Below are positions 1-10,063 of a stretch of 64,000 bases of DNA, one piece after another (positions within the stretch are counted from its first letter, which is position 1; each line of letters starts with the position of its first letter). Below the pieces are notes generated by a model. The model worked only from the letters and a program-made list of their open reading frames with translations, did not search any database and was not told the origin of the DNA. The stretch lies in assembly GCF_007754155.1 (NCBI RefSeq), contig NZ_CP037423.1, forward strand, positions 3,968,001 through 4,032,000, in the 5' to 3' direction. The position numbers and the translations under genes were made by a program. The stretch comes from Stieleria neptunia. GTDB taxonomy: Bacteria > Planctomycetota > Planctomycetia > Pirellulales > Pirellulaceae.

Positions 1-1309
1 ACGTCTCGGGCGAGAGTTCCGTGACGCTGGTGATTCCCGGATACGTTTGGTCGGGGATGCCGGGCAATTCGATTCGCGTGACGCGGTTTTCGGCGTCGAC
101 ATCAATCGACTGATCCATGTCGACGACGATCAGTGCGTTTCGTCCGTCGGCGATGACCAATGCCCGCTCACCGATGTCTGCAATCGTTTGTCGGTTGCGG
201 GTCGCCAGGTCAACGGATTGGAAAAGTTTCGGCTGGTCTTCGGACAGGTCGATCAGCGCGACGCTGAATCCGGCTTGGGGGCCATCGACGACGGCCGGAA
301 ACACGACGTCGTGCTGGCCAAAGACGACCGCGGTCAATCCGTCTGCGGAGATTTCCGTTTGGAGATTAAAATCAGTCGACAACTCCAACGACGCAATCCT
401 CTCAATGTCATCTCCCACGATTCGGTAACGCACCAGATGATGAGTGATCTGCGTCGGCGCGATCCACGTTGTTTCGCCCGATGACGATCGTTCGACATCG
501 GTTTCGCTGCTGCCGGTTTGCTCGACGACCAGGATGTCATCGCCGACGACCATCTCGTCCAGAACTGCATTGGGTAGCTCGCCGCTGGCAATTCGAGCAA
601 GTGAACTTCCGCTGGCGTCGAACACCGTGACGGTGTGTGTGAACGACGGCGGCGTGTCAAATTGTGGCGTGAATGGGGGCGGTTGGAAGGCGGAGACGAA
701 CAAACGATCGTCACGTCGCGCGACGGTTGAGAATTGCCCGTCGAGCCGGATGGTGTTTCGATCCGCCAAATCATTGCGGGCCATGGTCCACACGACAGTT
801 TCCGCGCCAACGGTGCCGGATGGAACGCGGCTGGTCGATGAACCGACGACGATCACCAACTGGTCGGTCAGCAACACCTCGCGGGGCGCCAGCGGCAATT
901 CAATCGAAGCGGATTCTTCCAGGCTTCCGTCGTCCTGGCGATCAAACAGGTGCAGCGTCGCCGGTGGCAGTTCGATTGAGTCATTCGAGACGCTGGCGAA
1001 CAAATTGGTGCGAACGGCGGCCACCAAACCCCCGTCTTCCTCCAGCAGATCCGCGCCGCCCGATGGAAGGATCAAGGGGGCATCGATCCCTGCGACGGGC
1101 AACAGCGGGGCGGGCAAGAACTGCGGCGGGGACGAAGGGGCGAATCCGATACCCCCGAGGGGGGCGTTTCGGAAAACCTGAACCACGTCGCCGGCGGGGG
1201 GGGGAACGTCGTCGCTGATTCGCTCGATCGGATCGTTTGCCAAACAGACGTCGCCGGCGAGCAACTGGCGGCTTTCCAGAGGTTCAACGAAGGAGCTTCG
1301 CGATTTCAT
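1..1309 (-). CDS. Secreted beta-propeller protein, 3' end beyond window (partial)
   Basis: The gene reads leftwards from ATG at 1309 and stays open to the window edge, so only about the first 436 residues are seen. Right after the start, MKSRSSFVEPLESRQLLAG carries the LEP-x-ESR-x-LLAG motif that planctomycetes place at the N-terminus of many large exported proteins. The rest alternates short beta-rich stretches with phrases typical of the secreted C-terminal beta-propeller family distantly related to WD-40 (for example RYRIVGDDIERIASLEL and TEISADGLTAVVFG). I infer an exported, probably surface or matrix, propeller protein. There is no enzymatic motif. What follows the propeller (dockerin, cadherin or other) cannot be seen. 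Confidence 0.8.
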   Translation of the reverse strand, partial: MKSRSSFVEPLESRQLLAGDVCLANDPIERISDDVPPPAGDVVQVFRNAPLGGIGFAPSSPPQFLPAPLLPVAGIDAPLILPSGGADLLEEDGGLVAAVRTNLFASVSNDSIELPPATLHLFDRQDDGSLEESASIELPLAPREVLLTDQLVIVVGSSTSRVPSGTVGAETVVWTMARNDLADRNTIRLDGQFSTVARRDDRLFVSAFQPPPFTPQFDTPPSFTHTVTVFDASGSSLARIASGELPNAVLDEMVVGDDILVVEQTGSSETDVERSSSGETTWIAPTQITHHLVRYRIVGDDIERIASLELSTDFNLQTEISADGLTAVVFGQHDVVFPAVVDGPQAGFSVALIDLSEDQPKLFQSVDLATRNRQTIADIGERALVIADGRNALIVVDMDQSIDVDAENRVTRIELPGIPDQTYPGITSVTELSPET

Positions 1310-1426
1310 GGCGGAATCCGACGGAAACGGACTTTCGAGGGGGCTGAGAGTGTTCAGATGAGAGGAAGCGGCAAATGGTTCCGCCGGAATACTCTAATCA
1401 AATGCGGCCCGATCCACCGCCGAATG

Positions 1427-4207
1427 TCACTCGCTAAGCCCCAAAATCAGCGTCGGTGGATCCAGCTGATCGCTTTCCTTGGATCCGAAGCTCAACTGTT
1501 CGTTACCCGAGGATCCGGTCACGATCAGGGTGACGGAGCGATGACCGGCCTCGGCGACGAATTTGGCCAGCAAGTCGCTGGAAATCGATAGCGACGTGTC
1601 CTCCGGGCGGATCGTTTTTTCGGCCAGCAGGGGGATCGTTTCCAGATCTTGAGATGAAAACGAATTGTTCCAGACGATCTTCATTTCCGGCCACACGTCG
1701 CTGATTTCATTGCTGAAACCGTAGACCCGAACGGTCGCGTCCGCTTTGCGTTCGGCCGAGGTCGGGCTGAGCTGTAATTCCGCAGTCACGACGGGAAGCG
1801 GCTCGGGTTCTTTGGCCTTGCCACGGTTGCGATTGACCGGCTGCCCCCCTCCCTGGTTCCCACGAAGCGACAGGATCGGGAATCTCATGTAGGTGTGTTC
1901 GACCTGGATGTTGCGTCGAGTTTCGATCGACAACACGGGTTTTTCCCCGAGTGGATCGTTGAATCCGCCGCCGCGTTTGACTGTGGCGTCGGCCCCACCC
2001 GGGTCGGAGGTTTTCAGCGTTACCGTTTGCGTTGATTTCGGGGGCGTCGGTTGAGGGGGCGGTGGTGTCGATTTGGGTGGCGGGGAGGTCGCCATCTTGG
2101 GATCGGGTTTCGGTGTCTCGCTCGGCGTCGCAGGCTTGGGGTTGGCCGCCAGATTTCCGGGCGACCGCACGGTCAGCACGACGCGGTCCAGCATGCCGCG
2201 TTTGCGAGCGGAGTTCTTGTTGGAGATTGTCAATTCGACAAATGGATGTTTGCCGGCGACGGCTGAGTCCACTTTGTATTCCAGGATCACCTTTTTTTGT
2301 TTTCCACCGGCCCACCGGTCATCGCTGGAGAACGCCATCAGTTGGTAGCGAATCGGCGGCCCCGAATCGCCTTTGAATCCCAACACGACTTGGTAATCGG
2401 TCTTCCCCGGGCCATCCCCGCCCGCGTTCAAGCTGATTCGGAAGACGTCGCCGGCTTTGGTGTTGTGTTGGATTGCATCGCTGGTCAGCACCAGCTCGCT
2501 TTTGGAACCCGCGAAGGCGAAGGTCTTGGCATCGACATTCCTGGCGTTTGGATTTCGAATCCATCCGCCTTGGTTTCCCGAACGTGTTGCCGTCCAGCCC
2601 GGCAGCCGCAGTTTCCCCGAGTTGAGGTCGCCTTGTTCGAAGGACCCGTTATTTTGCTTGTTGCCCAACAGCCATTTGAATCCTTTCCCGCCGACGCCGC
2701 CGACTTCTTTCGTGCTGACTTTGGTCAGCGGTGGAGATGGATTTGGTGAGGGGCTGCCCGATTGGCCTTGCGGCGGTTTGGATTGCGGCGGTTTTTGGGA
2801 TGGTTGCTTGGGCGGTTGTCGTGGCGCTTGGTTGGACTTGTTGGAAGAACCCGATGGGGCGGGACTTGTCTTCGGGGCGGCGCCGACATAGGCCGCTTCT
2901 TGTTGTTGCTGGCGTGCGATCGCGCTGGAATCGCTGATGTAGACGATCGTGGGGATCAGCACCAACAACAGCGCCGCAACGACACCGACGGTGATCCAAA
3001 TGATTTTTGAATGGGATGTTTCCGTCGCCGCGCCGGCCTGGGGTTTCGATTTCGGCGTCGCGGCGGCAAACGTCCCCGAGCCGTGTGGTCCTGCGGCCAG
3101 CGGACCCTGGGGGACCGTGACGGCCCGGTGGGCACCCGACGACGACACGCCGGCGGCCAGGGGCGTCGCGGCGGGGAGCACATCGGGAAGGGTTTCAAAG
3201 GGATTTGGCGGCGCCTCTTCGGACATCCCCAAATCGACGGCGTCCAGGCCGCCCTGGTTCTTCTTGTTGACCGCTTGTTCCAGACCCAGTTGAAGCTGGT
3301 TGATCGCCTGAGCCACTTCGGATTTCTTTTCGCATTCGACCTCGACTTCATCGAGTGCTTTTTCCAGGTCGGCGGCGCTGGGGTAACGATCGCGCGGCTC
3401 TTTGGCCATCAGCCGATGGATCAGGTCCGCCAGCGGCTGGGGAATTTTGTCGTTCCGTTCGATCAGTGGCTTGGGGGCGTGGGCCAGGATCGCGATCAGC
3501 TGTTCGGCGACCGATTTCGTTTTCAGCGGCAACGCACCGGTGGCCATTTCGTACAGCACGACCCCGGTGGAATACAAATCGCTGCGATCGTCCAGCGGCT
3601 CGCTGCGCGCTTGTTCGGGTGACAGGTAGCCCGGGGTGCCGACGACCGCCCCGCGGCCGGAAAGCTGATCGACCGGGGTGGAAGCGAGGGCCAGGCCGAA
3701 GTCCAGGATTTTGATTCGGTTGGTCTTGGTGTCCAACCAGATGTTGGCCGGTTTGATGTCGCGGTGGACGATGCCCTGTTTGTGGGCCGCGTCGAGTCCG
3801 CGCGCGATGTCGCGGGCATACGCGATGATCTGGTGGTAATCGGGTTCGCCGTAACGCTCTCCGAAATTCTCCAGGGTCGCCCCTTGGAGCAGCTCCATCG
3901 CCATGTACGGCGTGCCCTTGTGTTCGCCGACTTCAAAAATCGTGGCCACGTTGTCGTGGTGGACGGCGGCCATCGCCCGGGCTTCGCTGATGAAACGTTT
4001 GCGGCTGCCCGGCGTGCTGGCGATTTTTTGATTCATCACCTTCAGCGCGACCTGCCGCTTGAGCCGAATGTCTTCGGCCAAGAACACGTAACCCATGCCG
4101 CCCTTTCCGAGTTCACGGAGTACCCGATAGTGACCGAGCGAGCCGAGGTGGTCCTCCGAATCCTTCGGCGGATCCAGAAATTCGTGTTGGATGCCGGACG
4201 ACGTCAT
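1427..4207 (-). CDS. Transmembrane Ser/Thr protein kinase with DNRLRE/CBM96-like C-terminal domain
   Basis: 926 aa from ATG at 4207 (MTSSGIQHEF); the frame stays open upstream but that extension looks non-coding. The kinase domain spans about residues 27-290: glycine loop GKGGMG (35-39), VALK with Lys56, HRDIKPAN, DFG and an activation segment ending in GTPGYLSPEQ, so it should be active. A Pro/Ala/Ser-rich linker leads to one membrane helix at about 403-425. The outside part has a Pro/Lys/Ser-rich stretch, a beta-rich module, and a terminal domain with TYMRFPILSL, ATVRVYGFS and IVWNNS, the pattern of DNRLRE/CBM96-type modules. I infer a receptor kinase sensing an extracytoplasmic, perhaps carbohydrate, ligand. 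Substrates are unknown. Confidence 0.9.
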   Translation of the reverse strand: MTSSGIQHEFLDPPKDSEDHLGSLGHYRVLRELGKGGMGYVFLAEDIRLKRQVALKVMNQKIASTPGSRKRFISEARAMAAVHHDNVATIFEVGEHKGTPYMAMELLQGATLENFGERYGEPDYHQIIAYARDIARGLDAAHKQGIVHRDIKPANIWLDTKTNRIKILDFGLALASTPVDQLSGRGAVVGTPGYLSPEQARSEPLDDRSDLYSTGVVLYEMATGALPLKTKSVAEQLIAILAHAPKPLIERNDKIPQPLADLIHRLMAKEPRDRYPSAADLEKALDEVEVECEKKSEVAQAINQLQLGLEQAVNKKNQGGLDAVDLGMSEEAPPNPFETLPDVLPAATPLAAGVSSSGAHRAVTVPQGPLAAGPHGSGTFAAATPKSKPQAGAATETSHSKIIWITVGVVAALLLVLIPTIVYISDSSAIARQQQQEAAYVGAAPKTSPAPSGSSNKSNQAPRQPPKQPSQKPPQSKPPQGQSGSPSPNPSPPLTKVSTKEVGGVGGKGFKWLLGNKQNNGSFEQGDLNSGKLRLPGWTATRSGNQGGWIRNPNARNVDAKTFAFAGSKSELVLTSDAIQHNTKAGDVFRISLNAGGDGPGKTDYQVVLGFKGDSGPPIRYQLMAFSSDDRWAGGKQKKVILEYKVDSAVAGKHPFVELTISNKNSARKRGMLDRVVLTVRSPGNLAANPKPATPSETPKPDPKMATSPPPKSTPPPPQPTPPKSTQTVTLKTSDPGGADATVKRGGGFNDPLGEKPVLSIETRRNIQVEHTYMRFPILSLRGNQGGGQPVNRNRGKAKEPEPLPVVTAELQLSPTSAERKADATVRVYGFSNEISDVWPEMKIVWNNSFSSQDLETIPLLAEKTIRPEDTSLSISSDLLAKFVAEAGHRSVTLIVTGSSGNEQLSFGSKESDQLDPPTLILGLSE

Positions 4208-4626
4208 CGCTAGAAAAAACGACCAAGGGGTGAACGGAATCAGAAAAGGAGCGTCTAGATTGCCGGGGGCAGTCGATTGCCGGGGACAGCAGCCGACGCG
4301 GGAGTCCAAGTATATCACGTTTGCTTGCGCGGATTGAATCCGAGCCGCAAAGTGGCCGAGGCATCGATCGTCCGCTCGGGCGCGGCACCCGCGAGCGCCA
4401 CAATTCGACCAACCGAGACGCCCCAACAGACCGGATCGCCCCAAAACTACCTATTCCCCCAAAAAGGTGTCGGACACCTTTTCTGCGCGCCATTTTCCTC
4501 GTTTGCTGTCCCAGGTATGCTTCGGTGGTTCATGCGTCGAGGGTGCCACCTACGACGCCGAACGACAGGCCATCCTCTTTCGTTTTGAGGGGCCGCCGAT
4601 TTCCTGACCTCTCAGACTGAAACACA
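4208..4626. other. Intergenic spacer between divergent kinase and thrS
   Basis: About 420 bp between divergent genes, so both promoters should lie here. I see no convincing promoter, T-box or tRNA-like leader for thrS. The only clear structure is the short palindrome at 4462-4482. Confidence 0.5.
4462..4482. repeat. Perfect palindrome AAAAGGTGTC-G-GACACCTTTT
   Basis: Two 10-bp arms around a single G. From memory, this GGTGTCGGACACC word recurs in planctomycete spacers. It lies in the kinase/thrS spacer and could form a hairpin ending in a short T-run. Its role is unknown. Confidence 0.7.
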
Positions 4627-6876
4627 ATGAGCCAATCGACCCCTGGCCCCGTTTCCCCCGCATCGGTCGCTTCCGATGCCGCCCCCTTGGCCCCCGTGAC
4701 CGTGCGTTTGCCCGACGGGACGACCCACCAGCATCCCGGCCACACCACACCGATGGAAATCGCCAGCGGGATCAGCCAGGGGTTGGCGCGCGGCGTCATG
4801 GCGGCGGAGGTCGACGGCCGAATCGTCGACGCGGGCCGGCCGTTGGGTGAATTGGCGGCCGCAGGGGCTGCCGAGCAGGGTGCTGCCGAGCAGGGTGCTG
4901 CCGACGGGGCGCTGTCGCTGCGATTGTTGACCAGTCGCGACGGTGAAGCGCTCGACGTGCTGCGGCACTCGGCGGCCCACGTCATGGCCCGTGCCGTCAT
5001 GCGGCTCTACAAGGGCGTTTCGTTGGCGTTCGGGCCGACCACCGAAGGCGGTTTCTATTACGACTTTGATCTGGATGTCCCGATCAGCGAAGACGATTTT
5101 CCCAAGATCGAAGCCGAAATGAAGGCGATCATCAAGCAGAAGGAGCCGTTCGAACGGTTCGTCCTGGATCGCGACGAAGCCCGCAAGCTGTGTGACGACC
5201 TGGATCAAGATCTGAAGGTCGAGCATATCGATACCGGATTGGCCGACCAGTCCACCGTCAGTTTTTATCGTCAAGGCGAGTTCGTCGACCTCTGTCGCGG
5301 GCCCCACATTCCCGACGCGGGCAAAATTAAAGCGATCAAATTGATGAGCGTGGCCGGTTCTCACTGGAAAGGCGACACGTCCAATCGACCCCTGCAGCGG
5401 CTTTACGGGACCGCGTTCTTTGACAAGAAAGAACTGAAGGCCTATCTGGAACAAATCGAAGAAGCCAAACGCCGTGACCACCGGGTGCTGGGCAAGCAGC
5501 ATGGCTTGTTTGCGATCAACCCCGAAGTCGGCCAGGGGTTGTGCCTGTGGTTGCCCAAGGGGGCCCGCGTCCGCGTGACCTTGGAAGACTTCCTGCGACG
5601 CGAACTGCTCAGCCGTGGCTACGACCCGGTTTACAGTCCGCACATCGGACGCGTCGAACTGTACGAGACCAGCGGCCACTTTCCATACTACCGCGACAGC
5701 CAATTCGCGCCGTTGTTCGGCAGCGAAGTCGGCGCGATGCTGGACGCTTGGGCCAACCGGCTGGAAGCGGGGACCATCGATGCCGACGGCGAAGACAAGC
5801 TGATGGCGGCTGCCGAAGTGCTGGGCGTGGAACTGCCCGATTACAAGCCGTCGATGTCGGCCGAACAGAAACGTGAGGTGCTGCACCAGTGGCAATTGGT
5901 CAACGAGCGGTATTTGCTCAAGCCGATGAACTGCCCGCATCACTGCCAGATCTTCAAGGCCCAGTCGCGTTCCTATCGACAATTGCCGATGCGGTTGTTC
6001 GAATTCGGAACCGTTTATCGACACGAGCAAACCGGCGAGCTGAACGGGATGCTGCGGGTCCGCGGGTTGACCCAAGACGACGCGCACATCTTCTGCACCG
6101 AAGACCAGGTTGAAGCGGAGTTTCGGGCCACGATCGAGCTGACGAAGTTCGTGCTCAAGGCGGTCGGATTGGACGACTATCGTGTCCAGCTCTCCTTGCG
6201 TGATCCGGACAGTAGCAAGTACGTCGGCAGCGAACAGCAATGGGATGCCGCGGAAAACTCACTCCGCGGCGTCTTGGAGCACAGCGGAATGGAGTTCAAT
6301 GAAGAGCCTGGCGAGGCGGCGTTTTACGGCCCCAAAGCGGACTTCATGGTGCGTGACTGCATCGGGCGTTCCTGGCAACTGGGGACCGTTCAACTGGACT
6401 ACAATCTGCCCGAACGTTTCAAGCTGGAATACAACGGCAAGGACAATGCGGCCCATCGCCCGGTGATGATCCACCGCGCCCCGTTCGGGTCCCTGGAACG
6501 GTTCACCGGCATGTTGATCGAGCACTTTGCCGGCGCCTTCCCGATGTGGCTGTCGCCCGAACAGGTTCGCGTTCTGCCGCTCAGCGACAAGTCAATCGAC
6601 TATGCCGTGCAGGTCGCCAAGCAACTCGACGAGGCGGGGTTAAAGGTCACCGTCGACTCCTCCGGCGGCAAGGTGCAAGCCAAGATCCGCAACGCGCAAC
6701 TGGACCTGGTCAACTACATGGCCGTCGTCGGGCCCAAGGAAGCCGAAACGGGCCAGGTCGCGCTCCGCGATCGCATCGACGGCGACCTCGGATCAATGCC
6801 CGTCGCTCAGGCGATCGCCAGACTGGCCGACGAAGTCAAAAACCGAACCGTTCGCCAGGCGGTGACGGCGTCGTAG
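4627..6876 (+). CDS. thrS: Threonine--tRNA ligase
   Basis: 749 aa cytoplasmic class II aminoacyl-tRNA synthetase that charges tRNA-Thr. A TGS domain (about 18-80) is followed by the editing domain with HxxxH (His114, His118) and the later DLCRGPHIP and GSHWKGD segments. The catalytic core has MNCPHH with zinc-ligand Cys436, [15 protein letters not shown], and motif 3 [11 protein letters not shown]. The anticodon-binding domain begins at about [14 protein letters not shown]. It is roughly 100 residues longer than the usual enzyme of about 640. Part of the excess is an insertion between motifs 1 and 2 (about residues 370-425, [20 protein letters not shown]), and part is an Ala/Gly/Glu repeat after the TGS domain. 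The ATG start fits the conserved N-terminus. Confidence 0.97.
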   Translation: MSQSTPGPVSPASVASDAAPLAPVTVRLPDGTTHQHPGHTTPMEIASGISQGLARGVMAAEVDGRIVDAGRPLGELAAAGAAEQGAAEQGAADGALSLRLLTSRDGEALDVLRHSAAHVMARAVMRLYKGVSLAFGPTTEGGFYYDFDLDVPISEDDFPKIEAEMKAIIKQKEPFERFVLDRDEARKLCDDLDQDLKVEHIDTGLADQSTVSFYRQGEFVDLCRGPHIPDAGKIKAIKLMSVAGSHWKGDTSNRPLQRLYGTAFFDKKELKAYLEQIEEAKRRDHRVLGKQHGLFAINPEVGQGLCLWLPKGARVRVTLEDFLRRELLSRGYDPVYSPHIGRVELYETSGHFPYYRDSQFAPLFGSEVGAMLDAWANRLEAGTIDADGEDKLMAAAEVLGVELPDYKPSMSAEQKREVLHQWQLVNERYLLKPMNCPHHCQIFKAQSRSYRQLPMRLFEFGTVYRHEQTGELNGMLRVRGLTQDDAHIFCTEDQVEAEFRATIELTKFVLKAVGLDDYRVQLSLRDPDSSKYVGSEQQWDAAENSLRGVLEHSGMEFNEEPGEAAFYGPKADFMVRDCIGRSWQLGTVQLDYNLPERFKLEYNGKDNAAHRPVMIHRAPFGSLERFTGMLIEHFAGAFPMWLSPEQVRVLPLSDKSIDYAVQVAKQLDEAGLKVTVDSSGGKVQAKIRNAQLDLVNYMAVVGPKEAETGQVALRDRIDGDLGSMPVAQAIARLADEVKNRTVRQAVTAS
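4867..4905 (+). repeat. In-frame 15-bp tandem repeat inside thrS
   Basis: The unit GCTGCCGAGCAGGGT occurs twice in tandem, followed by a partial third copy. It encodes AAEQG repeats in the linker between the TGS and editing domains, so copy-number change would keep the frame. Confidence 0.85.
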
Positions 6877-6915
6877 GGTCGTTCAAAAGATCCACGACTC
6901 GGACTGGGCGGAGCG

Positions 6916-7638
6916 TTACGGGCAACAGACATCCAGGATCCGTCGCATCTCTGCGACGGCTTCTTTCATCCCGACCATCACGGCGCGGCTGACGATGGAG
7001 TGACCGATGTTCAGTTCGATCATGCCGGGAAGCTTGGCGACCGGACGGACGTTGGTGTAATTGAGCCCGTGGCCGGCGTGCAGTCGCAGCCCCGATTCGA
7101 TCGCCACTTGGCCGGCCGTCCGCAGTCGATCGAGTTCGTCGTTGATGGCGCCGCGCTGGGCCAGCGCGTAGGGGCCGGTGTGCAGTTCGACCGCGTCGGC
7201 ACCCAGTTTGGCCGCCGCGGCGACTTGGTCGCTGTCGGGATCGACGAACAGGCTGGTCAGAATGCCTTGGTCCTTGAGCCGCCCGATCGCGGCGGCAATG
7301 CGACCGTCGTCCGCGGCGACGTTCAGCCCGCCTTCGGTGGTCACTTCCTGGCGGCTTTCGGGAACCAGCAACGCCCAGTCGGGACGGACGCGGAGGGCGA
7401 TGGCCAGCACGTCGTCGGCGCACGCCAGTTCCAAGTTGGTCTTGACCGTCACGGTCTGCATCAACACTTCGACGTCGCGGTCTTGGATGTGCCGGCGATC
7501 TTCGCGGAGGTGAAACGTGATGCCGTCGGCACCGCCTTGTTCGGCCAAGGCGGCGGCGATGGCCGGGTCGGGTTCATAGGTTCGGCGAGCTTGTCGCACC
7601 GTGGCGACGTGGTCAATGTTGACGCCAAGTTCGATCAT
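6916..7638 (-). CDS. pdxJ: Pyridoxine 5'-phosphate synthase
   Basis: 240 aa, full family length. PdxJ condenses 1-deoxy-D-xylulose 5-phosphate with 3-amino-1-hydroxyacetone phosphate to make pyridoxine 5'-phosphate (DXP-independent of Pdx1/2; vitamin B6 route). Diagnostic segments: [21 protein letters not shown] at the N-terminus, [15 protein letters not shown] with the active-site His/Arg/Glu region, [19 protein letters not shown] and [12 protein letters not shown] near the C-terminus. It is convergent with thrS and ends 39 bp from it. The ATG at 7638 gives the conserved start [10 protein letters not shown]. The FlgI-like gene upstream on the same strand ends 50 bp away, so co-transcription is possible. 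Confidence 0.97.
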   Translation of the reverse strand: MIELGVNIDHVATVRQARRTYEPDPAIAAALAEQGGADGITFHLREDRRHIQDRDVEVLMQTVTVKTNLELACADDVLAIALRVRPDWALLVPESRQEVTTEGGLNVAADDGRIAAAIGRLKDQGILTSLFVDPDSDQVAAAAKLGADAVELHTGPYALAQRGAINDELDRLRTAGQVAIESGLRLHAGHGLNYTNVRPVAKLPGMIELNIGHSIVSRAVMVGMKEAVAEMRRILDVCCP

Positions 7639-7688
7639 GGATGACGTGTCGTGGTGAAGGCGAAAGGGTGGGGATTTCCAGCTTGCGT

Positions 7689-9392
7689 TCAGCTGGACTC
7701 CTCCTCACGATAATAGGTTCGCAACGCTTTGGGCAGCGGATCAATCGCCAGTTGATCTTCCAAGTACCCCTTCGATTTAGCTTCGCGAAGCACTTCCACC
7801 ACATCGGCATAATCCCCGCCGATCGAAACGATTCCGTTGACCAGTCCGCGAATCGTGGCCGGGGCGAGTGTGCGTCGGTCGTCCTGGCCGACCTGAAAGC
7901 GGCTGATTCTCAGTTTGCCGGGGTCGTTGGATTCCGGTTTGACGATCAGCGCGTTGGGGCCCAGGATCGCGCCCTGAATTCGGACCGGCGAGGGGGTGCC
8001 GAAGACCACGATCTCGGCCTCTTCTCGGGTCGAGATCACGACCGCGGGCGGCGCGAGCGAATCGATTTCGTAATAGCGCAACGCCGTGCCGAATTTTTCC
8101 GGGGTCAGGGCAAGCCCCGCGTCCGGCCTGGATCGCAACGCGGCAAACGATCCGTAGCGACTCTCGATGCTCGGTTGATTGAACAGCCTGGCCAACCCGT
8201 CGACCACTTCAGGGTGCTCGAGCCCTTTGAGGGCGGCCAAGGCCGGGTAGCGGAAGGCCGATTCGTTGGCGATCGCGTCGACCAGCGGACCGATCGCGTC
8301 CTGGCGGTCCAGGTAGGCGAGTGCTTCGGCGGCATAAAAACGCAACTCCGGATTGTCGCTCTTTAATCCCGCGGTCAGCGTCGGGATCGCGCTCTCGCCC
8401 AACGCCTCCAATTGCAATGCGGCATCGGCGGCCGTCGCCGGGTCGCTGAGCAGCGACGCGAGTTTCTTCAGCCGCGGTTGGCTGTTGCCTTGTCGCTCGT
8501 CGATCGCGATCGCACGGACCACCGCGACGTAGCGGCCCAGGGACCCTTCGTAGCGCGGGTGCAGTTCCAGTTCGATGTAGTCGTCCTCGACCGCTTTGGC
8601 CACGCCCCGTCGCGTCGTGCCGTCGAAAAAGAAGAAGCGGCGGTTGATCGCCGCGGCGATCTCGCTGGAGACTTTGACATGCTGGAATTCCGGGCGCAGG
8701 ACCAGGCCCATGTTGCGGGTCTTTTGGACCGTGCCGCCGGAGAGTACCAGGGCTTGGGTTTTCATCCGTTTGTCCGCGCTGCCCTGGAACGCCGCGCGCG
8801 TCAAAATCGGGCCCGTCCCCATCGCCAGGACGTCGCCCTTGCGAACGCGCCCCTGGATCACTTGTTGCAGACGCATGCGGGTGTCCAGCAGCCAGCCGCC
8901 GTGCAGGTCGGTCGCGTTGCTGCCGGCCGGCGAGTCGATTCGCAGGTCGATCGTGTCACCGCGTTTCGCACCCGCGGGAACCGTCGCGTACACCCGGACG
9001 ATCGAGTTGGATTCCAGTTCCAGGATTTCGTTGGGGCTTTTGACGTCGTTTCGTCGCATCTCTTCGATCAACTGATCGCGATACGGCGAAGGGTCGGCGG
9101 GCCCGCCGGTTCCGGCCAGCGAGTTGATCAGGCCGACGCCCGAAATTTCGATCGGATTCAGGCCCCGTGGGGCGGCGGCTTCGCGAATCAGCTCGGGGGG
9201 CTCGGGGGCTTCCAAAAGTTTGGCGACGCTGTTTTCTTCCGACGATGAGCCGCGGCCCAGGAACGACGTGCAACCGGTCAGGGCTCCGCCCAGGATCAGC
9301 GAGGTCGAGGCGCGCAGCAGCAGGCCGCGGCGGTGGATCGCGGCGTTGGCGGTCGCGTCATTGCGTTTCGGTTCGGGCATCCTGCCTGACAT
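7689..9392 (-). CDS. FlgI (P-ring)-like lipoprotein with HEAT-type repeats
   Basis: 567 aa from ATG at 9392 (MSGRMPEPK); ATG at 9380 is also possible. A basic stretch HRRGLLLR and a hydrophobic run end in the lipobox LTGC (Cys41), so this looks like a Tat- or Sec-exported lipoprotein. Residues about 75-310 match the flagellar P-ring family Flg[34 protein letters not shown] and [12 protein letters not shown]. From about residue 330 the chain turns into alpha-helical HEAT-like repeats ([48 protein letters not shown]), then a beta-rich tail. True FlgI is a soluble periplasmic ring protein of about 370 aa. No flagellar genes are near, so a P-ring-derived ring or scaffold with another job is equally likely. 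Confidence 0.8.
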   Translation of the reverse strand: MSGRMPEPKRNDATANAAIHRRGLLLRASTSLILGGALTGCTSFLGRGSSSEENSVAKLLEAPEPPELIREAAAPRGLNPIEISGVGLINSLAGTGGPADPSPYRDQLIEEMRRNDVKSPNEILELESNSIVRVYATVPAGAKRGDTIDLRIDSPAGSNATDLHGGWLLDTRMRLQQVIQGRVRKGDVLAMGTGPILTRAAFQGSADKRMKTQALVLSGGTVQKTRNMGLVLRPEFQHVKVSSEIAAAINRRFFFFDGTTRRGVAKAVEDDYIELELHPRYEGSLGRYVAVVRAIAIDERQGNSQPRLKKLASLLSDPATAADAALQLEALGESAIPTLTAGLKSDNPELRFYAAEALAYLDRQDAIGPLVDAIANESAFRYPALAALKGLEHPEVVDGLARLFNQPSIESRYGSFAALRSRPDAGLALTPEKFGTALRYYEIDSLAPPAVVISTREEAEIVVFGTPSPVRIQGAILGPNALIVKPESNDPGKLRISRFQVGQDDRRTLAPATIRGLVNGIVSIGGDYADVVEVLREAKSKGYLEDQLAIDPLPKALRTYYREEESS

Positions 9393-10063
9393 GGTTGTTT
9401 CCGGTGGAGGGGGCCATTCTGTGCGGAAATGGATCGAAGATTGGCTATAGCGGAAATCGGCCCGGGGAAGCAAGGCGAGTGCGGCGGAGCACGCCTGGCA
9501 GGGCAGGGGGGGCGGTACTCAGGACTCAGGACTCAGGACTCAGGACTCAGTCGCCCCGCCTTCCCCTCTGCTTCTCTCATCCCGCGAGTGCTTTCTCAAT
9601 ACCTCTCCCGACACCCCTCGTTTGGTCGTTCGCGGTCTCCGATGCCGTTGCGGGCTCGTCGAGGCCATGGCCTGTGATGCGGTTTGCCGAGCGTCTTGTC
9701 GGCGGTCAGCCGCGGATCTTGCGCGGGCAAAACGTGGCGAAACGCGAACTCCCGCTGTGGCCGTCCAGATCACGTCGATTTGGCCTGTTTTTCCACAAAG
9801 GTACCAGGCTTGATCGGCGTGGACACTTGGGTAATGGGTGCTTCGCTGGTGCTGAAAAAGCATGCAGTCGCCGCGGGTCCGGCCGCGGCGGCCTTGCTGA
9901 AAAAGTGTGCAAGGCCGCTTTGCTGTCGTAAATCCTTTTGACAGCAACCTTTGTGACGGAGCGTTTGACCGGCGGACAGGATCGGCACAGCCACCCGCGG
10001 CGGGCGAGTACGTGTCCGTCGACCGGGTCTTGTTCTCGATCGTTCGCAAAGGAATCACGCCTG
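9393..10063. other. Long intergenic region with a short tandem repeat; no supported gene
   Basis: About 670 bp. Several open frames exist on both strands but none has a plausible start, composition or recognisable motif. It contains the ACTCAGG tandem repeat at 9517-9550. The right part should hold the promoter of the ribbon-helix-helix gene; no clear promoter boxes were found. Confidence 0.5.
9517..9550. repeat. 7-bp tandem repeat (ACTCAGG, nearly 5 copies)
   Basis: Four full units and a six-base remainder. On the other strand it reads CCTGAGT. It resembles in style, but not in sequence, the 21-copy heptamer array at 10855. Confidence 0.9.

Noticed and set aside
4612..6240. 542-residue open frame antisense to thrS
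   Set aside because: It is the codon-bias shadow of thrS in a high-GC gene; composition is implausible (His/Gln/Arg-rich) and there is no family motif.
9684..9941. 85-residue plus-strand frame ending KKCARPLCCRKSF
   Set aside because: No ribosome-binding site, no homology pattern, and overlapping frames on both strands are equally open.
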